This document shows, piece after piece, positions 1 to 4,886 of a stretch of DNA of 11,823 nt. Location of the stretch: positions 1 to 11,823 of the forward strand of contig JAGWUG010000012.1 of the NCBI GenBank assembly GCA_028868555.1, given 5' to 3'. A program made the position numbers and the translations under genes. Positions within the stretch are counted from its first letter, which is position 1. Each line of letters starts with the position of its first letter. The notes under the pieces are model-generated. The model was not told the origin of the DNA. It searched no databases and saw only the letters and a list, made by a program, of their open reading frames with translations. Source of the DNA: Actinomycetales bacterium (GTDB taxonomy: Bacteria > Actinomycetota > Actinomycetes > Actinomycetales > Microbacteriaceae).

Positions 1-263
1 CTGACCAGATATTCGCAAAAACCAGATGCGCTCTCGGGTAGGCCATCAGCTTGCATGTCAGCATTCATTGGAGCAGATTCCAGTTCGGTCGACCGCTCCC
101 CCCGAACGGTTTATGCCATGAATCGTAGTTATGCCCCTGGCTACGTTCTTGGAAAGAAAAGTTCAAAAAAAGTGCAATTTATGCGGGGAAGTCCGAACTT
201 TCTTAAAGAGAAACCTTAGGGGAATACCCCTGCAATCCGGGTTGGTTTTCCACAGGGTTAACC
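1..263. other. Left-edge region with no identifiable gene
   Basis: I see no recognisable gene here. A + strand frame is open from the left edge to a TAG at 217-219 (72 codons, basic, unlike any family I know). Two short minus-strand frames run off the edge from ATGs ending at 68 and 64, both without a good ribosome site, so either could be the first codons of a divergent gene. Positions 140-215 are A/T-rich. A 5-bp inverted repeat (AGGGG 218-222, CCCCT 227-231, 4-nt loop) has no T tract. The tadA promoter probably lies here, but I cannot place a convincing -35/-10 pair. Confidence 0.4.
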
Positions 264-279
264 TTGGAGTGTGAATGCA

Positions 280-744
280 ATGAATACCCAGTGGGAAGCC
301 GCCATGCGTGCCGCTCTTGCCATTCAGGCCGCCGAGTCGCTTCGCGGCGACGATGTGCCGGTTGGCGCCGTGCTTCTAGATGCCAACGGCGAAGTCATTG
401 CAAGTGGTCACAACGAGAAGGAGCGTCACTCCGATCCAACCGCTCACGCCGAGATCGTTGCCATTCGTGCCGCTGCTGCTGCCCGCGGTGATTGGCGTCT
501 GGATGATCTGACCCTGGTAGTGACGCTCGAGCCCTGTGTCATGTGTGCCGCAGCGATCGTGGCCGCGAGAATTCCCCGCGTTGTCTTTGGAGCCTGGGAC
601 GAAAGAGTTGGTGCGGCAGGTTCGCTCTACGACCTGCTTCGCGATCCACGCCTCGGAAAGCCAGTCGAGGTCATCGGCGGCGTGCTCGAGGTGGACTGCT
701 CAAGCGAGCTAAAAGCCTTCTTCGCAAGCAAGCGTCAGAACTAG
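280..744 (+). CDS. tadA: tRNA adenosine(34) deaminase TadA
   Basis: This is a cytoplasmic zinc deaminase that converts A34 to inosine in tRNA-Arg(ACG), so that one tRNA reads CGU, CGC and CGA. From the ATG at 280 the protein has 154 residues, normal for TadA. The cytidine-deaminase fold is visible: VPVGAV near residues 26-31, the zinc/proton-shuttle motif HAE (His56, Glu58) and PCVMC (Cys86, Cys89), followed by the TadA-typical AAAIVAARIPRVVFGA segment. A GTG at 271 is in frame, but GGAG at 266-269 lies only 1 nt from it and 10 nt from the ATG at 280, so I prefer 280. The gene is convergent with the transporter that follows, with 18 bp between the stops, and a tRNA-Ser lies about 1 kb downstream. 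The paralogous cytosine or guanine deaminases are less likely given the length and the PCVMC context. Confidence 0.95.
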   Translation: MNTQWEAAMRAALAIQAAESLRGDDVPVGAVLLDANGEVIASGHNEKERHSDPTAHAEIVAIRAAAAARGDWRLDDLTLVVTLEPCVMCAAAIVAARIPRVVFGAWDERVGAAGSLYDLLRDPRLGKPVEVIGGVLEVDCSSELKAFFASKRQN

Positions 745-759
745 GCGTCAACGCCAGTT
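739..759. terminator. Possible hairpin terminator between convergent genes
   Basis: AACT (739-742) and GGCG (744-747) pair with CGCC (752-755) and AGTT (756-759) around a TCAA loop, with A743 bulged. The hairpin covers the tadA stop and ends just before the stop of the opposing gene, so it could act in both directions. Neither side has a clear T tract, so this is a weak candidate that might need Rho. Confidence 0.35.
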
Positions 760-762
760 CCT

Positions 763-1674
763 CTAAGTGCGGAGAACGTCTGGCTCCAGGTAGATCACGC
801 GGGTGGCTGGAACAGCCGAGCGAATCCTCTCCTCCGCGGCATCAATCACAACCGAAATGGCGCCTGCAGTGGCGTTTGGATCTACCGCAATCTTGGCGGC
901 GAGCATGAGCTCGTCCGGTCCCAGGTACAGGGTCTTGGAGTGAATCACGCCGAGCACTCCCGGGGTTGCGGTCAAAGCACTCAAAATGCTGTCGTAGTCG
1001 CCTTGAGTTGCTCCCTCGCCAATCAGCAGGCTTCCGGTCTCGGCTCCCAGAATCACAGCCACCGCAACCAGCAGCGCACCGATGGCCAGTGTGCCCAGGG
1101 CATCGAAGAGGGAATTGTGAGTTACGGCGGTGAGGCCAACACCGGCGAACGCAAGAACCAGACCAACTAGAGCGGCTATGTCCTCCAGGACAACCACCGG
1201 CAGCTCGGGCGCCTTGGCGTGGCGGATGTACTCAATCAGGCTGAGCGAGCCACGGTCGTGACGAATCTCTCGGAGCGCAGTGCGAAGGCTAAAAGTCTCA
1301 AGAACAATGCTCACGCCAAGCACTACGAGCGGCAGCCAAGCGGCCTCAAGCTCGTGCGGGTGCTGTAGCTTCTGCACGCCCTCGTAGACGCTAAACATTC
1401 CACCGATGCTGAAGAGCACGATGGAAACCATGAATGCGTATATGTAGCGCTGGCGGCCATAACCGAACGGGTGGCTTGCGCTGGCTTCACGACGCGCCTT
1501 GCGTCCGCCAACCAGCAAAAGCACCTGATTGCCTGAGTCTGCAACCGAGTGGATGGCCTCAGCCAGCATCGAGCCGGAGCCCGAAAAAGCCGCGGCAATG
1601 AACTTGGTGGTAGCGATTCCCAGGTTGGCACCGAGGGCGGCAACGATTGCTTTGTTAGATCCAGATGCACTCAC
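763..1674 (-). CDS. Cation diffusion facilitator (CDF) family transporter
   Basis: This inner-membrane transporter probably exports a divalent metal ion (Zn, Fe, Mn or Co; the sequence does not say which) in exchange for protons. The CDF fold is recognisable: a first hydrophobic segment near residues 8-30, then SMLAEAIHSVADSGNQ with His42 and Asp46, the typical cytoplasmic loop HPFGYGRQRYIYAF (69-82), further membrane segments at about 80-98 and 112-130, VVLEDIAALVG (161-171) and FDALGTLAIGALL (190-202), and a soluble C-terminal domain from about 220. I place the start at the GTG at 1674, giving 303 residues beginning (V)SASGSNKAI, as I remember for relatives. An in-frame TTG at 1692 would add six residues, and neither start has a strong ribosome site. 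The gene is transcribed away from the tRNA, and its promoter must lie in 1680-1750, where GATAGTTT occurs twice on the minus strand. Confidence 0.85.
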   Translation of the reverse strand: MSASGSNKAIVAALGANLGIATTKFIAAAFSGSGSMLAEAIHSVADSGNQVLLLVGGRKARREASASHPFGYGRQRYIYAFMVSIVLFSIGGMFSVYEGVQKLQHPHELEAAWLPLVVLGVSIVLETFSLRTALREIRHDRGSLSLIEYIRHAKAPELPVVVLEDIAALVGLVLAFAGVGLTAVTHNSLFDALGTLAIGALLVAVAVILGAETGSLLIGEGATQGDYDSILSALTATPGVLGVIHSKTLYLGPDELMLAAKIAVDPNATAGAISVVIDAAEERIRSAVPATRVIYLEPDVLRT

Positions 1675-1750
1675 GCATTCAAGCGTAACCAATGGTTCAG
1701 CAAACTATCAGGGTGGCGGGGACGGCTCAAAAGCAAGTAAACTATCCCAC

Positions 1751-1840
1751 GGTGACGTGTCCGAGCGGCCGAAGGTACATGTCTCGAAAACATGTGTGGT
1801 TGAAAGACCACCGTGGGTTCAAATCCCACCGTCACCGCCA
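1751..1840 (+). tRNA. tRNA-Ser, anticodon CGA
   Basis: This is a complete class II tRNA that reads UCG. The acceptor strands GGTGACG (1751-1757) and CGTCACC (1830-1836) pair fully, G1837 is the discriminator base (G is usual for serine tRNAs), and CCA (1838-1840) is encoded. The anticodon stem CATGT/ACATG (1778-1782, 1790-1794) closes a 7-nt loop with CGA at 1785-1787. A long variable arm (about 1795-1813) and a TΨC arm GTGGG-TTCAAAT-CCCAC (1813-1829) follow. TAAACT at 1738-1743 could be the -10 box, but I see no good -35. Confidence 0.97.
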
Positions 1841-1848
1841 CTTAAATC

Positions 1849-1881
1849 AACAAACCCCCTACCTAGGGGGTTTGTTTATTT
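1849..1881 (+). terminator. Intrinsic terminator after tRNA-Ser
   Basis: A perfect 12-bp stem (1849-1860 with 1865-1876; core CAAACCCCCT / AGGGGGTTTG) has the 4-nt loop ACCT. A short T-rich run follows. It lies 8 nt after the tRNA CCA end. The A-rich upstream arm gives a T-run in the opposite direction as well, so it may work both ways. Confidence 0.85.
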
Positions 1882-1903
1882 AGCGGGTGCCGGCGGTTGT
1901 AAT
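1875..1903 (+). promoter_or_regulatory. Possible promoter of the SGNH gene
   Basis: TGTAAT (1898-1903) matches the -10 consensus at five of six positions. TTTATT (1875-1880), 17 nt upstream, is a weak -35 that touches the terminator arm. The predicted start near 1910 would give a leader of about 19 nt containing AGAGGTG. Confidence 0.3.
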
Positions 1904-1928
1904 AGTTCCCAACTAGAGGTGTCAACTT

Positions 1929-2735
1929 ATGAAGGCGAAACTCGCATCGGTGCTTTTGGTCACCGCATTGATTGCGGCAATCATTCCCGTAGCTGCGGCT
2001 CAGGCTTACCAGCGCGGCATGTGCGCGGTGCCAACCAAGAACATAGGTTTCACCAGCTGTGAGAGCGGATCAGATCACCCAAGTTTTCGCGTTGCCATGA
2101 TTGGCGACAGCCACACCCGCGAGTGGTTTGAGCCAGTTCGAATCTTGGCCGCCAAGTACAACTGGCAGTTGACCGTTGTCAGTAAGAGTGCCTGCCCTCC
2201 GCTTGACCCAACCATGATGCCTACAGTTTTGCCGAGCAAGAGCTGCATCCCCTGGAATGAGAAACTTCAGACCTACATCAAGAAACAAAAGCCGTACGAC
2301 CTAGTAATCAACTCGAGTTCGTCGTTTGTGACCAAGGGTTATAAGAGCTTCGGCAAGGCGTTCGCATCGGTGGTTGCTGAGTTGACCGCCCGTGGCACCA
2401 AAGTTCTAGTCATTCGCGACAACCCAAAGCCGCTGGCCAGCTTTGATTCCTGCCTGGCCCAAAACGGCTTGACTCATGAGGCTAGCTGTGCCCGCCCGCG
2501 CACCGATGCCCTCACCCCGGACGACCCAATGGTCAAGGCGGTGGCAGGCATGAAGCACGTGAAGGTGGCGGACTTCACCAACAGTTTCTGTCGCCCATCG
2601 GTTTGCTACCCGGTAATCCAGGGAATCAAGGTCTACCGCGACCACAGCCACATCTCCAAAGACTGGGCGCTTCACCTCTTGTATCGAGTTGACTCGGCCA
2701 TCCCGCCCGAGTTCAAGGCCGGCGCCCGCGGTTAG
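1929..2735 (+). CDS. Secreted stand-alone SGNH-domain protein
   Basis: The protein (268 residues) starts with a classical Sec signal peptide: Lys2/Lys4, a hydrophobic core at about 5-22, and likely cleavage after AQA near residue 26. The rest resembles the SGNH hydrolase domain usually fused to the C-terminus of acyltransferase-3 (OafA-like) O-acetylating membrane proteins. GDSHT (59-63) supplies nucleophile Ser61, a SACPPL segment (87-92) is typical of that branch, and YRDHSHIS (236-243) supplies the Asp238-x-x-His241 pair. Eight cysteines (32, 44, 89, 106, 175, 187, 221, 226) fall into close pairs and suggest disulfides outside the membrane. No acyltransferase membrane domain is present. 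It may therefore transfer or remove acetyl groups on cell-wall or surface glycans, alone or with a partner encoded elsewhere; the substrate cannot be read from the sequence. AGAGGTG at 1915-1921 fixes the ATG at 1929. Confidence 0.75.
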   Translation: MKAKLASVLLVTALIAAIIPVAAAQAYQRGMCAVPTKNIGFTSCESGSDHPSFRVAMIGDSHTREWFEPVRILAAKYNWQLTVVSKSACPPLDPTMMPTVLPSKSCIPWNEKLQTYIKKQKPYDLVINSSSSFVTKGYKSFGKAFASVVAELTARGTKVLVIRDNPKPLASFDSCLAQNGLTHEASCARPRTDALTPDDPMVKAVAGMKHVKVADFTNSFCRPSVCYPVIQGIKVYRDHSHISKDWALHLLYRVDSAIPPEFKAGARG

Positions 2736-2738
2736 ACT
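2733..2738 (+). promoter_or_regulatory. Possible leaderless -10 box
   Basis: TAGACT fits the TAnnnT pattern of actinobacterial leaderless promoters and begins with the stop codon of the SGNH gene. It ends 6 nt before an ATG at 2745, the spacing expected if transcription starts at that ATG. No clear -35 is visible. Confidence 0.3.
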
Positions 2739-2744
2739 TTCCGC

Positions 2745-2765
2745 ATGATTGGATCCGCCTCATGA
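2745..2765 (+). CDS. Possible six-codon leader ORF overlapping the DUF554 start
   Basis: ATG at 2745 opens a six-residue frame (MIGSAS) whose TGA (2763-2765) overlaps the ATG of the next gene at 2762 in an ATGA junction. The DUF554 gene has only a weak ribosome site (GGA at 2751-2753), so translation of this mini-ORF from a leaderless transcript could deliver ribosomes to it by coupling. It may equally be chance. Confidence 0.2.
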   Translation: MIGSAS

Positions 2766-3514
2766 TCGGCATCGGCACCCTCGTCAACGTGACTACCATC
2801 GTGGCGGGCTCTGCAATCGGCGTGCTTCTTGGCTCGCGGCTTCCAGAGAAAACCAATCGCTCCGTCACCGATGCCCTAGGCCTGCTGACCCTCGTCCTCG
2901 GTGGTCTGAACCTGGCCTCACTCGGAGACAAGTCCTTCGTCTCGGCCGCCGGTGTGGTTGGTACCTTCATGATTGTCATCTTCGCCATGCTGCTCGGCAC
3001 CATCACCGGTTCACTCGCCGGTATTGAGAGCAAGCTTGAGTCTTTCGGCGGCGTGCTGCAGCGGGTTCTCAGTCGTGGTCGCACCACAGGCACCGATGCC
3101 AAGCAGCGCTTCATCACCGGCTACGTCGATGCCTCACTCATCTTCGCGATTGGCCCAATGGCCATCCTGGGTTCAATAACCGACGGCATCGGCCACGGCC
3201 CAAACACACTCATCATTAAGTCCATCCTCGACGGCTTCGCCTGCATCGCCTTCGCCGCCAGCCTGGGTTGGGGAGTTGCAGCATCCTCAATCACCGTTGG
3301 TATCTGGCAAGGCTTCATCACCCTGGTTGCGGCCTTCGCCGGAGACTTCATTCCGGCATCGATGATTGCCGCCATCACAGCCACCGGTGGCGTGCTGATG
3401 CTGGCAATAGGCGTGCGCCTGCTGAACCTGCGCCAGGTTGCGGTCGCAGACATGCTGCCTGCACTGGCGTTTGCGCCGCTACTGACTTGGCTGGTTTCGT
3501 CACTCCTGCGCTAA
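2762..3514 (+). CDS. DUF554 family membrane protein
   Basis: The protein (250 residues) matches the DUF554 (YdfK/YqgA-like) family in length and sequence. It begins with the characteristic GTLVNVTTIVAGSAIG segment (4-19), then a SRLPEKTNRSVTDALGLLTLVLGGLN segment, a polar stretch at about 88-120 that is probably cytoplasmic, and ASLIFAIGPMAILGSITDG, typical of the family. About six or seven hydrophobic segments fill the chain, near 5-22, 38-55, 61-85, 122-142, 152-175, 180-200, 206-222 and 232-248, some of them short. Its role is not established; a transporter has been suggested for relatives. The start is set by similarity to the family N-terminus. The gene follows the SGNH gene by 26 bp and could be read through from it. 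Confidence 0.85.
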   Translation: MIGIGTLVNVTTIVAGSAIGVLLGSRLPEKTNRSVTDALGLLTLVLGGLNLASLGDKSFVSAAGVVGTFMIVIFAMLLGTITGSLAGIESKLESFGGVLQRVLSRGRTTGTDAKQRFITGYVDASLIFAIGPMAILGSITDGIGHGPNTLIIKSILDGFACIAFAASLGWGVAASSITVGIWQGFITLVAAFAGDFIPASMIAAITATGGVLMLAIGVRLLNLRQVAVADMLPALAFAPLLTWLVSSLLR

Positions 3515-3527
3515 AGCATATTGCCCA

Positions 3528-3557
3528 TTGAATAATGTCAGTGCCCGTATTTACAAT
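3528..3557 (+). promoter_or_regulatory. Promoter of the RHH/PIN operon
   Basis: TTGAAT (3528-3533; four of six consensus positions) and TACAAT (3552-3557; five of six) are 18 nt apart. Transcription would start near 3564, inside the direct repeats, giving a leader of about 26 nt. This is the best-looking sigma-A promoter in the window besides that of rpoB. Confidence 0.55.
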
Positions 3558-3560
3558 GAA

Positions 3561-3580
3561 TTGCATACGCGTTGCATACG
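3561..3580 (+). repeat. Tandem 9-bp repeats, likely antitoxin operator
   Basis: TTGCATACG occurs at 3561-3569 and 3572-3580, 11 bp apart, so both copies lie on the same face of the helix. They cover the predicted start site and reach the ribosome site. An inverted half, CGTAT, lies at 3546-3550 within the promoter. RHH antitoxins typically bind such tandem short sites cooperatively and repress their own operon. Confidence 0.55.
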
Positions 3581-3589
3581 GAGGAAATC

Positions 3590-3838
3590 ATGACTGCCAA
3601 GACCGTAGGGTTTGCCATCGCTGAGGAGGACCGAGCTCTTTTGGAGGAGCTGGTTGAGTACTTTGCACCAGGAAACCGTTCCGAATTTTTGCGCCTGGCG
3701 ATGGAGCGTATGGCTCGCGAAAAGTTTTCGGATCGGATGATCAAACTGCAGGCAAAGGTTCGTGCTGAGCTTGGTGGACGCGTGCTGACAGAGGCAGAAG
3801 TGGCCGCAGCGGTGCGGATGGTCAAAGGTAAGGAATGA
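3590..3838 (+). CDS. Ribbon-helix-helix (CopG-like) antitoxin
   Basis: This 82-residue protein has the layout of an RHH antitoxin: a short N-terminal strand (KTVGFAI, 4-10) that would enter the DNA major groove as a dimer, helix A (about 12-25), the turn GNRSEF (28-33) and helix B (about 31-45). A charged C-terminal region (45-82) probably wraps the toxin. It should neutralise the PIN protein encoded next and repress the operon by binding the repeats just upstream. GGAGGA (3580-3585) decides the ATG at 3590; an in-frame TTG at 3572 lies inside the second repeat and has no ribosome site. Its TGA overlaps the toxin start in an ATGA junction. Confidence 0.8.
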   Translation: MTAKTVGFAIAEEDRALLEELVEYFAPGNRSEFLRLAMERMAREKFSDRMIKLQAKVRAELGGRVLTEAEVAAAVRMVKGKE

Positions 3839-4323
3839 ATCACCCAAAGCTGAGGGTGGTTTTTGATATCAATGTGCTGGTTGATGCGCTGGCAGGTAGC
3901 GACTCCACCTTTCCATTAATCGCAGAGGTCCCGCCGGCAACCAGCAACAGTGCAGCAGATGCCTTCTCGCTGGCCTATGACGCTGTCAATTTCAGCCTCT
4001 ACGTTTCTCCGCACATTCTGAGAAACTCTAGGCGCGTTCTCGAACACTTAGGGCTAACTGCGGAAACGGTCGAGGAAATGCTCGAGGTTTTGGTGGAACT
4101 AGTTCACCTTTCGGGAGGATCCGTGGTGGATCCGGAGCGTTTGGTTTTCGAGATTAAAGACTTCGAGGACAACTTGATTCTTGATCTGGTTAAAGCCATC
4201 GACGCTCAAATCTTGGTCACATCCGACTGGGATCTTTTGGAACAAAACCCCTGGCATGGCCGCCTCGTTCTCACCCCTTTCACTTTCGTTGAACACGTCA
4301 TGAGGATGAAGGCGAGATACTAG
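3835..4323 (+). CDS. PIN-domain toxin (ribonuclease)
   Basis: This 162-residue protein is a PIN-family nuclease, probably the toxin of a type II pair that cleaves RNA when the antitoxin is lost. The fold is visible as VVFDINVLVDAL (8-19, Asp11), a SPHIL helix region (58-62), FEDNLILDL (110-118, Asp112) and ILVTSDWDLL (126-135, Asp131, Asp133). Asp11, Asp112 and Asp131 would hold the metal. The acidic residue often found after the SPHIL-like segment (as in ...LEEL...) is Asn64 here, as I recall for an actinobacterial subgroup with the same PPATSNSAADAF-type insertion (33-44). The gene overlaps the antitoxin by 4 bp, so the two are translationally coupled. The target RNA is unknown, and activity is inferred from family membership. 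Confidence 0.8.
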   Translation: MNHPKLRVVFDINVLVDALAGSDSTFPLIAEVPPATSNSAADAFSLAYDAVNFSLYVSPHILRNSRRVLEHLGLTAETVEEMLEVLVELVHLSGGSVVDPERLVFEIKDFEDNLILDLVKAIDAQILVTSDWDLLEQNPWHGRLVLTPFTFVEHVMRMKARY

Positions 4324-4327
4324 GGAA

Positions 4328-4684
4328 ATGCCAAAACTAGACATCAGCCCAACCAAGTTGGATGTGCAGCTGAGCATCGGTGAGAAGATTGCCGCGTTTC
4401 ACGGCGACCTGAGCGTGCCAGCGGCTGGAATCACCGGCGCGGAGGTTCTGCCTGCCAGGTGGTGGATGAACCTGGGGCTTCGAGTTCCCGGCACCGGACT
4501 TCCCGGTGTGATCATTGCCGGTACTTACATATGGCGCAAGGACCGCGCTTTTGTCTGCTGGAAGCGGGGCGAGCAGGCGCTTCAGGTGAACCTAACCGGG
4601 CAGCGTTACAGCCGTCTGGTCATCGGTGTTAAAGATGCCGAAACCTGGGCCGAAACCATCAACGCGTACCTGGCTGGCTGCTAA
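4328..4684 (+). CDS. Conserved actinobacterial protein of unknown function
   Basis: I recognise this 118-residue protein only as one of a set of short actinobacterial proteins that begin like M-K-L-x-I-S-P and share a GTGLPGVIIAGTY-like core (here about 55-67). The predicted pattern is mostly beta strands with a C-terminal helix (DAETWAETINAYL), compatible with a small PH-like barrel. It has no signal peptide or membrane segment. It starts 4 bp after the toxin stop. AGGGA (4322-4326) is too close to the ATG to be ideal, so it is probably translated by coupling and transcribed with the toxin-antitoxin pair. The link to that pair may be only positional. The last promoter-free gap before it is at 3835, so it lacks an obvious promoter of its own. 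Confidence 0.65.
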   Translation: MPKLDISPTKLDVQLSIGEKIAAFHGDLSVPAAGITGAEVLPARWWMNLGLRVPGTGLPGVIIAGTYIWRKDRAFVCWKRGEQALQVNLTGQRYSRLVIGVKDAETWAETINAYLAGC

Positions 4685-4726
4685 TAGCAGAAAAAGTCCA
4701 ATTTGGGCTGCATTCGCAAAAGAATG

Positions 4727-4754
4727 TTTACAAACTAGCCAAAATCGTTATAGA
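4727..4754 (+). promoter_or_regulatory. rpoBC promoter
   Basis: TTTACA (4727-4732) and TATAGA (4749-4754) are 16 nt apart in an A/T-rich patch. Transcription would start near 4761, leaving a leader of about 126 nt before rpoB. A second, identical TATAGA lies at 4811-4816 with no good -35 (TGGTGG at 4788-4793), so a second start is possible but weak. Confidence 0.55.
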
Positions 4755-4886
4755 CTCGAGGTTTGCTCCCTTTTTTGCGCCCTCATATGGTGGTCGGCGC
4801 GAGCATTGCATATAGAGGCAATGTAAAACGGGCGGCGATCTCCCATCCACTCACCCTTGAGTCACCCACCCTTGGAGGGATTTTCT
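4755..4886 (+). other. Long 5' leader of rpoB with small repeats
   Basis: The leader holds a 6-bp inverted repeat, CATTGC (4804-4809) and GCAATG (4818-4823), around an 8-nt loop. The 8-bp sequence CACCCTTG occurs twice (4852-4859 and 4867-4874), and a small ACTC/GAGT inverted repeat lies at 4849-4862. The second CACCCTTG runs into the ribosome site. I see no intrinsic terminator and no known riboswitch. Confidence 0.4.
4874..4879 (+). promoter_or_regulatory. Ribosome binding site that fixes the rpoB TTG start
   Basis: GGAGGG lies 7 nt upstream of TTG at 4887. The frame is open back to a TTG at 4857, but no ribosome site precedes that codon, so translation should begin at 4887. Confidence 0.75.

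Noticed and set aside
256..263. GGTTAACC palindrome just upstream of tadA
   Set aside because: A single 8-bp palindrome without a second copy or promoter context is expected by chance.
1751..1881. tRNA-Ser as a possible integration site for a mobile element
   Set aside because: The 3' end is followed directly by its own terminator. There is no partial tRNA duplicate, integrase or other mobile gene in the window.
1529..2062. A + strand open frame running through the tRNA, its terminator and the start of the SGNH gene
   Set aside because: It crosses a complete tRNA and a strong terminator, and overlaps the transporter and SGNH genes in other frames. It cannot be a real gene.
4118..4133. GGATCC repeated 10 bp apart inside the PIN gene
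   Set aside because: Encodes ordinary in-frame residues (GGSVVDPE); a coincidence of codon use, not a regulatory repeat.
4690..4711. Hairpin-like AGTCC/GGGCT after the 118-residue gene
   Set aside because: Only five pairs, including a G-T wobble, and no T tract follows; not convincing as a terminator.
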